64,000 nt of DNA, from contig JAAZBM010000014.1 of assembly GCA_012513815.1 (NCBI GenBank), forward strand, positions 124,001 to 188,000, read 5' to 3'. Positions 8,124-16,371 of this stretch are shown here, piece by piece (position 1 is the stretch's first letter; the number at the start of each line of letters is the position of its first letter). Position numbers and translations under genes: made by a program. Below the pieces are notes generated by a model, which made no database searches, was not told where the DNA came from, and saw only the letters and a program-made list of their open reading frames with translations. The DNA is from Candidatus Sumerlaeota bacterium. Its GTDB lineage: Bacteria; Sumerlaeota; Sumerlaeia; Sumerlaeales; Sumerlaeaceae.

Positions 8124-10025
8124 ATGTATCGCAGACTGCTTTCGTTTTTGTTATTGGTTACTACGACCTGTGTCGCAATAGAGGCGGCACCACCAACAGG
8201 ATATTATGACGGATTGGATAATTTAACGAGAACACCTCTTAAGAACGCGCTACACAATATTGTTTTCAACCATACGGTTTACACCTATGCCAATGCCTAT
8301 ACGGCACTGGAATACATCGAGGAAGACCCCGATAATACCGCGAACATTTTGACGCACTATGGAAACGATTCAATTCTGAAGAGCAACCATGGCAGCACTG
8401 AAGGAACATGGAATCGTGAGCATCTCTGGCCTCAGTCGCTTGGCTCGGAATCAGGGTCCCCGATGTATACAGATTTGCACCATTTGTTTGCCGAAGAGGC
8501 AAAGATGAATACCTTCCGTAGTAATAGCGTTTTCGCCAATGTTACTAGTCCGACACGGGAAGCTAAAGGCTGTAAATGGACGTCGAGTGAGTTTGAACCG
8601 CGAGACGATTCGAAGGGAGATATCGCCCGAGCACTGATGTATATGGAGATGACATATGGCGTCTCTCCATACAATTATACCCTTATCAATGGGACAACGC
8701 CGGTTTCCGGGCAGATGGGGGTTCGTGACACCCTGTTGCAATGGCACTTGAAAGACCCAGTCGATGCAAGAGATTTGCGCCACAATGAGCGTGTCTATGA
8801 GAAACAGGGGAACCGGAATCCTTATACGGATAACCCAGAGTTTGCCACACGCGTTTATGATTTGGACGCAACCATCGGCGGGACTGTTTCCGCTGCCTAT
8901 GACAAACAAGCAACAGAATCACTGACAATCGGCACGACAGGCAATGTGTACGCCTCAATGGACTTGACGCTCACGACCGGAACGGAATGGAATTTTGGTC
9001 AGCTACATATCACGAAGAACGGAACCGCGCCGGATTCGGACATCAGTGCAGTCAGACTGTACGCTGACCTCAATCGCAACAAGTTAATTGACGCCACTGA
9101 TTTGCTTTTGCAAGAGGCGGTTTTCGCGAATGACTCTGTCGCCTTCGATGCACCTGAGATGGTCCGGGCGGCAAACAACGCTCCTCTTTCGTTATTGGTT
9201 TCGATGGACATCGCCAATAATGCGACCTCGGGCAGCACGGTGGCTTTACTCTTTCCGGAGAACGCGATTTTAGCGGACCCAAACAAGTCGACCTATGTTT
9301 CGCCATCTGTCGCAGAGTTTCTGACGACTCAATCGATTATTGTTGGGGCGTCGCCGACGCCTGGACCAATACCACCAACTCCTGTAGAGAACGACGGGGT
9401 TGTCATCAACAAGTTCCTGAATGCCTTGGATAATGCGAATGAGTCAATCGAACTGCTCATTACGAAAGACAACACCAGCCTCGTCGGGTTGTGGCTCAAA
9501 GATTTCTCGAGCAGTGGTACTGGCGATAATGGCGGTAGCTATCAGTTTAATGATGTCGCTAAATGGAAATCGCTGAAGGCCGGAACGCTCATCGCGCTTA
9601 TCAAGAATGGTACGCCCATCACGGAATCATCTCATGTATTGAGTGCGAAACTCACGGATACAACTCTGTTTACTACGGGTGGTGGCACCTTCGACATCGC
9701 GAAGAGTGAAATTGTCATGATCAAGTCCGGAACCAAGACTGGCACAGAGAACAGCATTCATGCTCTTGGTACTGTGTCCTCGACTCTCACCAAATGGACT
9801 GAAATCACAACCGGATTGAAAGCGACAACAGAAACTGATGCCACAAGCGGTGCAACCGTTCTTATCAAGAATAGCCATTCAACTCTGACTGATTTCAACA
9901 CTAATGATGAGACCGAGATTATCACCAATAGTGCGCCAGCATTTGGCACAGCAAATAACGCGCAAAACGATGCGTTCATCAAACAGTTGCTCCCTGTCAA
10001 CCTAAGTTTTTTAGAAGTCGAGTAG
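8124..10025 (+). CDS. Secreted endonuclease I family nuclease with C-terminal extension
   Basis: A 633-residue exported protein with a signal peptide at about 1-21 (ends AIEAAP). Residues about 25-245 match the endonuclease I (EndA/NucM) His-Me finger family. WNREHLWPQSLG carries the catalytic His, TDLHHLFAE is the second core motif, and NPYTDNPEF closes the domain. Such enzymes degrade extracellular DNA or RNA. The remainder is unlike the minimal enzyme: a beta-rich segment (about 255-415), a Pro-rich linker (TPGPIPPTP), then a C-terminal domain starting VVINKFLNALDNANESIEL that resembles a lamin-tail-like beta sandwich. It stands alone, 14 bp before the corrinoid gene. Confidence 0.85.
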   Translation: MYRRLLSFLLLVTTTCVAIEAAPPTGYYDGLDNLTRTPLKNALHNIVFNHTVYTYANAYTALEYIEEDPDNTANILTHYGNDSILKSNHGSTEGTWNREHLWPQSLGSESGSPMYTDLHHLFAEEAKMNTFRSNSVFANVTSPTREAKGCKWTSSEFEPRDDSKGDIARALMYMEMTYGVSPYNYTLINGTTPVSGQMGVRDTLLQWHLKDPVDARDLRHNERVYEKQGNRNPYTDNPEFATRVYDLDATIGGTVSAAYDKQATESLTIGTTGNVYASMDLTLTTGTEWNFGQLHITKNGTAPDSDISAVRLYADLNRNKLIDATDLLLQEAVFANDSVAFDAPEMVRAANNAPLSLLVSMDIANNATSGSTVALLFPENAILADPNKSTYVSPSVAEFLTTQSIIVGASPTPGPIPPTPVENDGVVINKFLNALDNANESIELLITKDNTSLVGLWLKDFSSSGTGDNGGSYQFNDVAKWKSLKAGTLIALIKNGTPITESSHVLSAKLTDTTLFTTGGGTFDIAKSEIVMIKSGTKTGTENSIHALGTVSSTLTKWTEITTGLKATTETDATSGATVLIKNSHSTLTDFNTNDETEIITNSAPAFGTANNAQNDAFIKQLLPVNLSFLEVE

Positions 10026-10039
10026 ATAAGGATATAATC

Positions 10040-10675
10040 ATGGAAGAACTATTGAATCGGTTAATAACCGCAATTGAATTTGGAAAACGCAAAGACGCGA
10101 CAGCCTTAACGCAAGAGTTGCTAGACGCAGGAATGCCTCCGAAAGACATTCTGGAAAAAGGAATGATTTGCGCGATGAGTTCCGTCGGCGCAAAATTCAA
10201 GGCCGATGAGATTTTTGTCCCCGAGGTGCTGATTGCTGCCAGAGCAATGAAAGCGTCGATGGCTGTCCTCAAACCGACACTTGTCGAAGCCGGAATTAAG
10301 CCAAAGGGAACGATTATTATCGGGACTATAGCCGGCGATTTGCATGACATTGGAAAGAATCTGGTCGCAATGATGTGCGAAGGGTGTGGGCTGTCTGTCA
10401 TCGATCTGGGCGTTGATGTAACTCCGGAAAGGTTTGTCGATGCCGTTCAGGAAAACAAACCACGCATCGTCGCCATCAGTGCGTTGCTGACGACAACCAT
10501 GGTGAACATTCCATCCGTACTTGAAGCGTTAGGCACAGCCGGATTACGTGACCACGTGAAGGTGATGGTTGGTGGCGCGCCTGTCACTCAGGAATGGGCA
10601 ACTTCAATCGGAGCGGATGGCTATACCGAGGATGCTGCATCCGCCGCAGAAATGGCACAAGCTTTAATCGGGTAA
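10040..10675 (+). CDS. Corrinoid (B12-binding) methyltransferase protein
   Basis: A 211-residue protein of the methyltransferase cognate corrinoid family (MtbC/MttC/MtaC-like), the carrier that shuttles a methyl group on cobalamin between two methyltransferases. An N-terminal helical cap (about 1-85) is followed by a B12-binding Rossmann-type domain. DLHDIGKN at 100-107 holds the cobalt-ligand H102, and VMVGGAPVTQEWA near the C-terminus is the second cofactor contact. The length is typical. No substrate or folate methyltransferase, nor RamA-like activase, lies next to it, so the methyl donor cannot be inferred. It follows the endonuclease gene by 14 bp and converges on the TIGR00300 gene. Confidence 0.9.
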   Translation: MEELLNRLITAIEFGKRKDATALTQELLDAGMPPKDILEKGMICAMSSVGAKFKADEIFVPEVLIAARAMKASMAVLKPTLVEAGIKPKGTIIIGTIAGDLHDIGKNLVAMMCEGCGLSVIDLGVDVTPERFVDAVQENKPRIVAISALLTTTMVNIPSVLEALGTAGLRDHVKVMVGGAPVTQEWATSIGADGYTEDAASAAEMAQALIG

Positions 10676-10682
10676 ACCCCGT

Positions 10683-11771
10683 TTACGAAACCAGATGTTT
10701 GCGCAACAGCACAAGGAAATCCTGCACGTTGGTAACAATCGAAGTGCAAGTTAGTGTACCACGATCGCGTAGTTTGTTGACCGCAAATTCAGAGATATCC
10801 ACCGAATAGATGTAAACGGGACGGACTGTGTTATCCGGCAAAACACTGTAGCTGGGCAGCATGTTGCCAAAGGCTATTGTGTGAAGTTGTGTCGCAAGCG
10901 CAATGACCGTCGTCGCTTTTCGTGCCTGTTCACGCATCTTATCCTGTGCTTCGTAAACATTGGCAATCACCGACGGAAGCGGACCATCATCACGAATGGA
11001 TCCCGCCAAGACAACGGGAATCTGTTTTTTCAACGCCGCATGGAGAATGCCATCGCTCAGGTTATGCTCGCTTATCAGTTTTTCCAGACTGCCTGCGCGA
11101 CGGGCATGATTGATTAAATCCAGATGATGATAATGCCCGTTTGAATAGCCTTGCTGCGTATAGATATCTTGCCCAAGCGCACTGCGATAGAGTGCTCCCT
11201 CTAGATCATGGGTCGCGAGCGCATTGCCGGCACACAGAGCATGAACAAATCCGGCCTCTATGAGTTGAGCCATCGCATAGCGCGAATCATGATCAAAACA
11301 GGCCGCCGGACCCAGAACCCACACAATGTGACCATGGTCATGCTCATGTCGCAACAACTCGTATAGCGCGTCGTAATCTTTTGAATAGGCTGTCTCACGT
11401 GAACGCCCCGTCCGAAACGCGAAGACATCGGCCTCGCCTTTGGTCTGTGGAAATCCTTTTGTGTGGACAAGAATACCTTCTGAACCATCCTCTGTTCGTC
11501 CGACACCGACCAAATCACCGACTTGAAGATTCCTAAACTCAATCACATCAATCGTTTTGTTGTCGCGCAAAACGGGGACGCAATCCATGCGACTTTGCCT
11601 AGGCAAAATCCATTCATCTTGCACATGAAAATACTCCGGAAAAATCGACATGGCATGGAAATCCAGCGGGGCGACTCCCTTTTTCTGAACGGCTTCCCAA
11701 CGCGCCTGTGGCGCGTTTGCCAAATCAGAAAAATCCGGCGAAGTATATGTTGGCAACGTAAAGTGGTTCAT
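10683..11771 (-). CDS. TIGR00300/LOR-SDH domain protein (ornithine cyclodeaminase-like)
   Basis: A 362-residue protein recognised by the LOR/SDH signature blocks: HALCAGNALATHDLEGAL, then GSIRDDGPLPSVI, and a C-terminal Rossmann-like part ending in VTNVQDFLVLL. The family is best known from archaea and cyanobacteria, where members act as ornithine cyclodeaminase/ArgZ-like enzymes or are fused to lysine-ketoglutarate reductase domains. By analogy this may deaminate an amino acid with bound NAD; the substrate is not established. ATG 11771 has AGGA about 9 nt upstream and is preferred over TTG 11780. No other arginine or ornithine gene is adjacent, although argB starts about 52 kb downstream. 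Confidence 0.75.
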   Translation of the reverse strand: MNHFTLPTYTSPDFSDLANAPQARWEAVQKKGVAPLDFHAMSIFPEYFHVQDEWILPRQSRMDCVPVLRDNKTIDVIEFRNLQVGDLVGVGRTEDGSEGILVHTKGFPQTKGEADVFAFRTGRSRETAYSKDYDALYELLRHEHDHGHIVWVLGPAACFDHDSRYAMAQLIEAGFVHALCAGNALATHDLEGALYRSALGQDIYTQQGYSNGHYHHLDLINHARRAGSLEKLISEHNLSDGILHAALKKQIPVVLAGSIRDDGPLPSVIANVYEAQDKMREQARKATTVIALATQLHTIAFGNMLPSYSVLPDNTVRPVYIYSVDISEFAVNKLRDRGTLTCTSIVTNVQDFLVLLRKHLVS

Positions 11772-11850
11772 AGCAAACAATCCTGTTTTCCCAAAAGCAT
11801 TCTAAATAGTACTATTATTTGTTCCGAGACAAATTGTACAGAATCCGCTT

Positions 11851-12636
11851 TTATTCGGCAAATTGTCCGGTTTGAATAAAGCGAACGCTAGCCTCGACAG
11901 TACGCTTGCCAAGCGGCAAAAATCGGTGAAGATACGGCAACAACAGGAATCCATCCATCTGTGGTAGATATGTCTCGCTCACCGCAACAATTCCGTCATT
12001 ATCGCCATGAATCATCGGATTCATTCCTATGGGAAAACCTGTTCCGCCTGCAATGACACCGAATGACAAAGGCGGCTGTGGAGCACGAAAGCACATCCCT
12101 ATGTCACCGGATCGCAAATCCTGACCAGCCGGACCCAACAGCATCTTGTACAGTTTAGTCTGGGCAAGAACATCAGCAAGATAAGTACCTTTGTTTGGCG
12201 TACCAATCATGACCAAACGTCCAAGAGTCGCATCATCCGTCTTGTAGTCCTTCAGCGCGTATCGAATAATGATGCCGCCCATGGAATGCCCAACAAAATG
12301 AAGTTTCCGTTTCTTGTGTACGTACTTGCCAATGACGGCTACGAACTCCTCGGCAATGTCGGGGATTGACAATTGAGTCGAAGGATAATGCCAGTTCACG
12401 ACAGTATAACCCGCGCGATGAAAAGCTTGCTGCAATCGAGCCATATCAGTGTTGTCACGTGTTATCCCGTGGACAAGAAAAACGACTTCGTCCGCATGCT
12501 CACTGCTCTCGATTGGATTGATATAGAACTCATTAGTGTTGCGATCGATTGCAAGTGGCGAAATGCTCCCCATGACAATAGCTGACATGAAAGCAAAATA
12601 AAACAAAAAACAACTGACTTTTGAACATATCCTCAT
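11851..12636 (-). CDS. Exported lipase-like alpha/beta hydrolase
   Basis: A 261-residue alpha/beta hydrolase with a hydrophobic N-terminus (about residues 8-27) consistent with export. VFLVHGITR (52-60) supplies the oxyanion-hole HG. GHSMGG (116-121) is the nucleophile elbow with S118. A candidate acid lies in GDNDGIVA, and the His is probably the one in YLHRFLP. Length and motifs resemble triacylglycerol lipase/PGAP1-like esterases. The substrate is unknown. It is divergent from the WYL regulator, which might control it, but nothing in the sequence proves this. Confidence 0.82.
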   Translation of the reverse strand: MRICSKVSCFLFYFAFMSAIVMGSISPLAIDRNTNEFYINPIESSEHADEVVFLVHGITRDNTDMARLQQAFHRAGYTVVNWHYPSTQLSIPDIAEEFVAVIGKYVHKKRKLHFVGHSMGGIIIRYALKDYKTDDATLGRLVMIGTPNKGTYLADVLAQTKLYKMLLGPAGQDLRSGDIGMCFRAPQPPLSFGVIAGGTGFPIGMNPMIHGDNDGIVAVSETYLPQMDGFLLLPYLHRFLPLGKRTVEASVRFIQTGQFAE

Positions 12637-12751
12637 CGTATAACATCAGTAGGTACAGTAGATTTCGACAAAAGGCTTAAATATCGCTTAGATAGTTCAC
12701 GCTATTTGTTCTTTGCTGTATATTGTATTATCAAAAACAAGGGAAAGCAAC

Positions 12752-13756
12752 ATGAGTAAACCAGAAATAAGGATGCAGGAAATCCTTAAAATTCTTAAGA
12801 AGAAGCGTTTGAATTCCTTTAGCTTAGCAAACGAGCTAAATGTAAATCAACGAACGGTTCGTCGTGATCTAGAGAAGCTCAAAAACAATGGACGGATTGT
12901 CCGTAAAGGTCATACGTATGAAGTCATCCCTGAGGGGAAAGTCTATCCGCATACTGAGGGCAATATTTGTCTTGAACTTTCGCCTGATGATATCGAGATG
13001 CTTTCGACTATTTATTCTGTTTCCACTGAAACAGACCTTAATGCTGGCTTAAGCCCAATAGTGGACATTTTGGAGCAAATGAATTCCGCAGAAAAGAAAA
13101 AGCACACGATTTCTGAGAATGCCCAAAAGAGAATTGAGATTTTCAAGGTCATCGTCACAGCGATTCAAACGAAAGGATTCCTGAATTTGGTATACAAAAA
13201 CGCCAACGGAAGAGAATCTGCACGTCTCATTAAGCCCTACCGGTTTTTCATGTATGGTGACATCCTCTATTTGTGCGCATGGTCCGGCAAAAAGGAAGAT
13301 CTTATCACTCATGGGACACCTACTTCACAAGACTCCAGTGACCAAAACAAACAGGACAATTCGCTGAGGACTTTTGTGCTCCGTCGAATTCAGAAAGTTT
13401 CTAAACCATCGAAAAGAAGAACCGAATATTTTGACGCGGATAGAAGTGAAACGGAAATCCAAGACTATATCGATGGACTGTATAATGCCTATCCCATCAA
13501 GCGCAATCAAAAAGTGACTCTGACTGTTAAACCATATCTGGAAAGTTACCTCACTCTACATCCGATACATCCCAAGCAAATAATGGTAAAAGCGAAAAAT
13601 CAAGAATCGCTCTATGTTTCGTTTTCCGGAGACATCAACAAACCGTTGATAGCGGCTATTTTGAGGCTTGGCTCTGATGCTGTGGTCGAAGGACCCAAAG
13701 ATCTGAGAAAGCGCATCAAGGCAGAACTGGCGGAAACACTAAAGCAGTATAACTAA
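12752..13756 (+). CDS. HTH/WYL-domain transcriptional regulator
   Basis: A 334-residue regulator. The N-terminal winged helix (about residues 1-60) includes VNQRTVRRDLEKL, a DeoR-type recognition helix. The WYL-type ligand-binding domain follows (about 125-250), with LVYKNANGRES, IKPYRFFMYGDILYLCAWS and FVLRRIQKV. The C-terminal WCX-like extension (about 250-334) contains VTLTVKPYLESYL. WYL proteins sense nucleic acids or nucleotides and often control DNA-damage or defence genes, but many are general regulators. The start at 12752 follows AGGGAAAG; the in-frame ATG-less extension from 12713 is rejected. No defence gene is adjacent. Confidence 0.88.
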   Translation: MSKPEIRMQEILKILKKKRLNSFSLANELNVNQRTVRRDLEKLKNNGRIVRKGHTYEVIPEGKVYPHTEGNICLELSPDDIEMLSTIYSVSTETDLNAGLSPIVDILEQMNSAEKKKHTISENAQKRIEIFKVIVTAIQTKGFLNLVYKNANGRESARLIKPYRFFMYGDILYLCAWSGKKEDLITHGTPTSQDSSDQNKQDNSLRTFVLRRIQKVSKPSKRRTEYFDADRSETEIQDYIDGLYNAYPIKRNQKVTLTVKPYLESYLTLHPIHPKQIMVKAKNQESLYVSFSGDINKPLIAAILRLGSDAVVEGPKDLRKRIKAELAETLKQYN

Positions 13757-13777
13757 ACATTTTCGCACTTAACTTCA

Positions 13778-13820
13778 ATGCGGGATAATCATTTTCGATG
13801 ATTGTCCCGCATCATTTTTT
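13778..13820. terminator. bidirectional intrinsic terminator
   Basis: A near-perfect 15-bp stem (ATGCGGGATAATCAT pairing with ATGATTGTCCCGCAT, one G-U pair) closes a TTTCG loop at 13778-13812 and is followed by CATTTTTT. It lies between the converging WYL regulator and the alpha/beta protein gene and can serve both strands. Confidence 0.85.
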
Positions 13821-14742
13821 AGTCGATCGCTTTCCATAAATCGGCAATCGCACGTGCAATCGCCATATGAATTCTCGGTGGTCCGGTATAACTCCAAATA
13901 TGTAATCCACCATGGTCAGCCCGTGCCGTCAATGGGAAGTCCAGTCCGCGATTGGCAGCTTCCGGCGGAGCGCCTGTCAGCGTAATACTCTTTAGTCCTG
14001 TTGCCTTGACAATTGCGGCCGCAGTCTCAGCAGTCGAACAGTAACTCTTAATCGCGATATCACTATGAGCGACAACCATCTTTTTTTTGCCATCGAAAGC
14101 CAAACGCGCAAAATCGATAAATGGTTTCATCTGTTTGGAATCAGGCACACGCATCCCCAGTGAATCTGTCGTTGCCGAGGCATACAATGAATCGGCCAGA
14201 ACAACAGACTCTGTGCGGTCAACGATGTCGTCATACCCGAGCAAAACCCGAACCGCGCCATAACCCGCGCTAAAACTCTCTAGTTCATAACGATCGATTG
14301 TGATGTTATTGTTCGAAGAATTCGCTCGTAAAGTCGCCGTTACCGACGAAACCTGTTCGTCAAATGGCGCATGCGACGGATAAAGTCTCTCATAGGTACT
14401 CGACCCTTCTCCCGGGTAAAAACACAAAATGGGATTCTTCGCAGCACGTCTTGTGTGCTCCTCTATGGCATACCAAATCGCGCCATGATAATGAAAAGTC
14501 AGTTTGACAGTGTTGTCTGAAGTTATTGTATCGCGCCAACCCTCCGGCAAAAACAATGCTACAGAGGTACTATAATCAATCCGCTGTCCATGCGCCAATC
14601 TTGGCAAGCTTCCAATGTCTCTCCAGTTAATCGGTGGCGGCGTCACGGCATCTCCGGCGTCTTTCTCTGACTGAGAGAGACACGTGCCCGTGAGTGAAAG
14701 CCCCGCAAGCATTATTAATCCTGTAACAAGAAGTTTCTTCAC
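13819..14742 (-). CDS. Exported alpha/beta-hydrolase-like protein
   Basis: A 307-residue protein if read from GTG at 14742 (MKKLLVTGLIMLAG...), which gives a clean signal sequence with a possible lipobox-like LSLTGTCLS. The GTG follows AGGTTG and lies 7 bp after the preceding nuclease gene, making a two-gene unit. Internal features suggest an alpha/beta hydrolase fold: LTFHYHG (about 78-84) may be an oxyanion region, ESFSAGYGA is a nucleophile elbow-like GxSxGxG variant, and a late ADHGGLHIW could supply the His. No named family was recognised, so catalytic activity is inference. Confidence 0.6.
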   Translation of the reverse strand: MKKLLVTGLIMLAGLSLTGTCLSQSEKDAGDAVTPPPINWRDIGSLPRLAHGQRIDYSTSVALFLPEGWRDTITSDNTVKLTFHYHGAIWYAIEEHTRRAAKNPILCFYPGEGSSTYERLYPSHAPFDEQVSSVTATLRANSSNNNITIDRYELESFSAGYGAVRVLLGYDDIVDRTESVVLADSLYASATTDSLGMRVPDSKQMKPFIDFARLAFDGKKKMVVAHSDIAIKSYCSTAETAAAIVKATGLKSITLTGAPPEAANRGLDFPLTARADHGGLHIWSYTGPPRIHMAIARAIADLWKAID

Positions 14743-14749
14743 AGTCAAC

Positions 14750-15481
14750 CTATTCTCTCTCCGACCAGACGCCTTTATACTCACGGCGTGCCTTATCCTC
14801 CAGAGCCTTTAGTTCCTTCACTGGCGCTGATTCCCATAAATCTTCCTCGTTAAGTCTCGCCAAGCCATTAGTGAGCAAGCCCTGCAAAATGTCGGCATTC
14901 TTCTCATCGGGCAACAGAAAACGTCCATGCAATGCCCCATAACGGTCACGCGGTGCATCAACAAAATCTAATATAACTTTCTTGCCAATCAGTTGTTTTT
15001 TCAACCAGTCATTTGCTTCACGTGCATAGATGACATCAACGCGGCGTGTTGCTTTCTCTGACGGAACACGAGCACCACGAATGCGCACCTGTTCCTTAGT
15101 CTGTACCAAGATTTCGCCACGATCCATCACGTCCAAAACTTCGACATCAATCGGTTGGTACATCCGTGTTTTCCCAGCTGTCGTATAGGGCGCCATCTCG
15201 GCAATACTCGACGTCACACGAGCAAGGGGAACTGTTCTCGTCAACGACAAATCAGAAGAACCAACCAACAGATGAGACGGAGTTGGCCTTGGAAAAGGTT
15301 TATTTCTCTGAATCATGGCGGTCTCAGGCTTTACCATTTGATGCGACGTTGCCATCTGTTGTTGTGTACTCACTGCTTGTTTTGTCGGAACAGGGGTCGC
15401 CAGAACCGGAGAAATCAATTGTTGCGCTCCAATGCTCATGGCGCTGACGCTCAAGACTGCACATAGGATATACTGATACAT
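14750..15481 (-). CDS. Exported thermonuclease-like (SNase) protein
   Basis: A 243-residue protein with a signal peptide (MYQYILCAVLSVSAMSIGA, cleavage near residue 19), a low-complexity Gln/Thr/Pro region to about residue 110, and a C-terminal staphylococcal-nuclease-like OB fold. QVRIRGARVP, EANDWLKKQLIGKKVILDF, DRYGALHGRFLL and NGLARLNEE match the thermonuclease pattern, with the usual Arg positions partly retained. The start at 15481 has GAGG 8 nt upstream; a longer in-frame version reaching 15607 overlaps the pseudouridine synthase and is rejected. It may degrade extracellular nucleic acid, complementing the endonuclease I at 8.1 kb. Confidence 0.8.
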   Translation of the reverse strand: MYQYILCAVLSVSAMSIGAQQLISPVLATPVPTKQAVSTQQQMATSHQMVKPETAMIQRNKPFPRPTPSHLLVGSSDLSLTRTVPLARVTSSIAEMAPYTTAGKTRMYQPIDVEVLDVMDRGEILVQTKEQVRIRGARVPSEKATRRVDVIYAREANDWLKKQLIGKKVILDFVDAPRDRYGALHGRFLLPDEKNADILQGLLTNGLARLNEEDLWESAPVKELKALEDKARREYKGVWSERE

Positions 15482-15560
15482 AGAGAACCTCAGACTATTA
15501 TAAATCGTTTTCTTATGATATACATACAGATTTTTGTTGAAAACACAACAGAAAACCATA

Positions 15561-16304
15561 TTATAAACTCTGCAATTCATCGGCTGTAAGTTCACGCCAT
15601 TTCCCACTCGGAAGATTACCCAGAGTCACCTTGCCCTCGCGCACACGGGTCAACTGTTTGACTGTGTGTCCTACGGCACGCATCATCATGCGGACTTGCC
15701 GTTTGTGTCCCTCGTGGATTGTTACTGATAGGCGTGATGTGTTCGTTTCGGTTGACTTGTGTTTTCGCACCGTCGCCGGCGCTGTTACAAAACCATCTTC
15801 AATCGCAATGCCTTTTCGTAAGGCATCAATCGCGTCATCTGTGATTTCGCCCCACACAACCACGTCATACTCCTTCTCAATTTCGTTGGAAGGATGCATG
15901 AGTTTGTTTGCAAACTGTCCATCATTGGTGAGAAGGAGTAGCCCGTCGGTATCCATATCTAACCGTCCCACGGGGAATACTCGCGTCTTGATATCATGCA
16001 ACAGTTTATAAATCGTCTTGCGTCCATGCGTATCACTCGCGGTCACAAGATATCCACGTGGCTTGTTGAACACTAAATAAAGGCATCGCTCTTGCGGAAG
16101 TTTCAATAGTTTCCCGTCAAAGATCACTTTGTCCTGTCCGGCGATGACCTTTGTTCCTAACTCGGTCACGATAGTCCCGTTGACCGCGACGCGTCCGGCA
16201 ACAATATAAGTCTCACAATGCCGACGCGAATCCACACCACAGTCGGCCATGTATTTTTGCAGTCGCACACTGCCGTTGCCACCTATCGAATTGTCTGACT
16301 CCAT
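15561..16304 (-). CDS. RluB/RsuA-family pseudouridine synthase
   Basis: A 247-residue protein that isomerises uridine in rRNA. The S4 RNA-binding domain (about residues 13-60) reads VRLQKYMADCGVDSRRHCE. The catalytic domain has FNKPRGYLVT (about 79-88) and the RsuA/RluB signature GRLDMDTDGLLLLTNDG (about 112-128) with the catalytic Asp in GRLD. EGHKRQVRMMM and a late LTRVREGKVTLGNL complete the family pattern. The closest relatives are RluB (23S rRNA) or RsuA (16S rRNA); which one is not certain. It is divergent from the polyprenyl synthase gene. Confidence 0.92.
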   Translation of the reverse strand: MESDNSIGGNGSVRLQKYMADCGVDSRRHCETYIVAGRVAVNGTIVTELGTKVIAGQDKVIFDGKLLKLPQERCLYLVFNKPRGYLVTASDTHGRKTIYKLLHDIKTRVFPVGRLDMDTDGLLLLTNDGQFANKLMHPSNEIEKEYDVVVWGEITDDAIDALRKGIAIEDGFVTAPATVRKHKSTETNTSRLSVTIHEGHKRQVRMMMRAVGHTVKQLTRVREGKVTLGNLPSGKWRELTADELQSL

Positions 16305-16371
16305 AAGACCCCAATCTGATTGTAGAACTAATTATGTTTTCATACTACAGAGTCAGTAACAAATCTACCTT

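Noticed and set aside
12752-13756. WYL regulator as the marker of a defence island
   Set aside because: Its neighbours are a lipase-like protein and exported hydrolases; no restriction, CRISPR, toxin or other defence gene is nearby.
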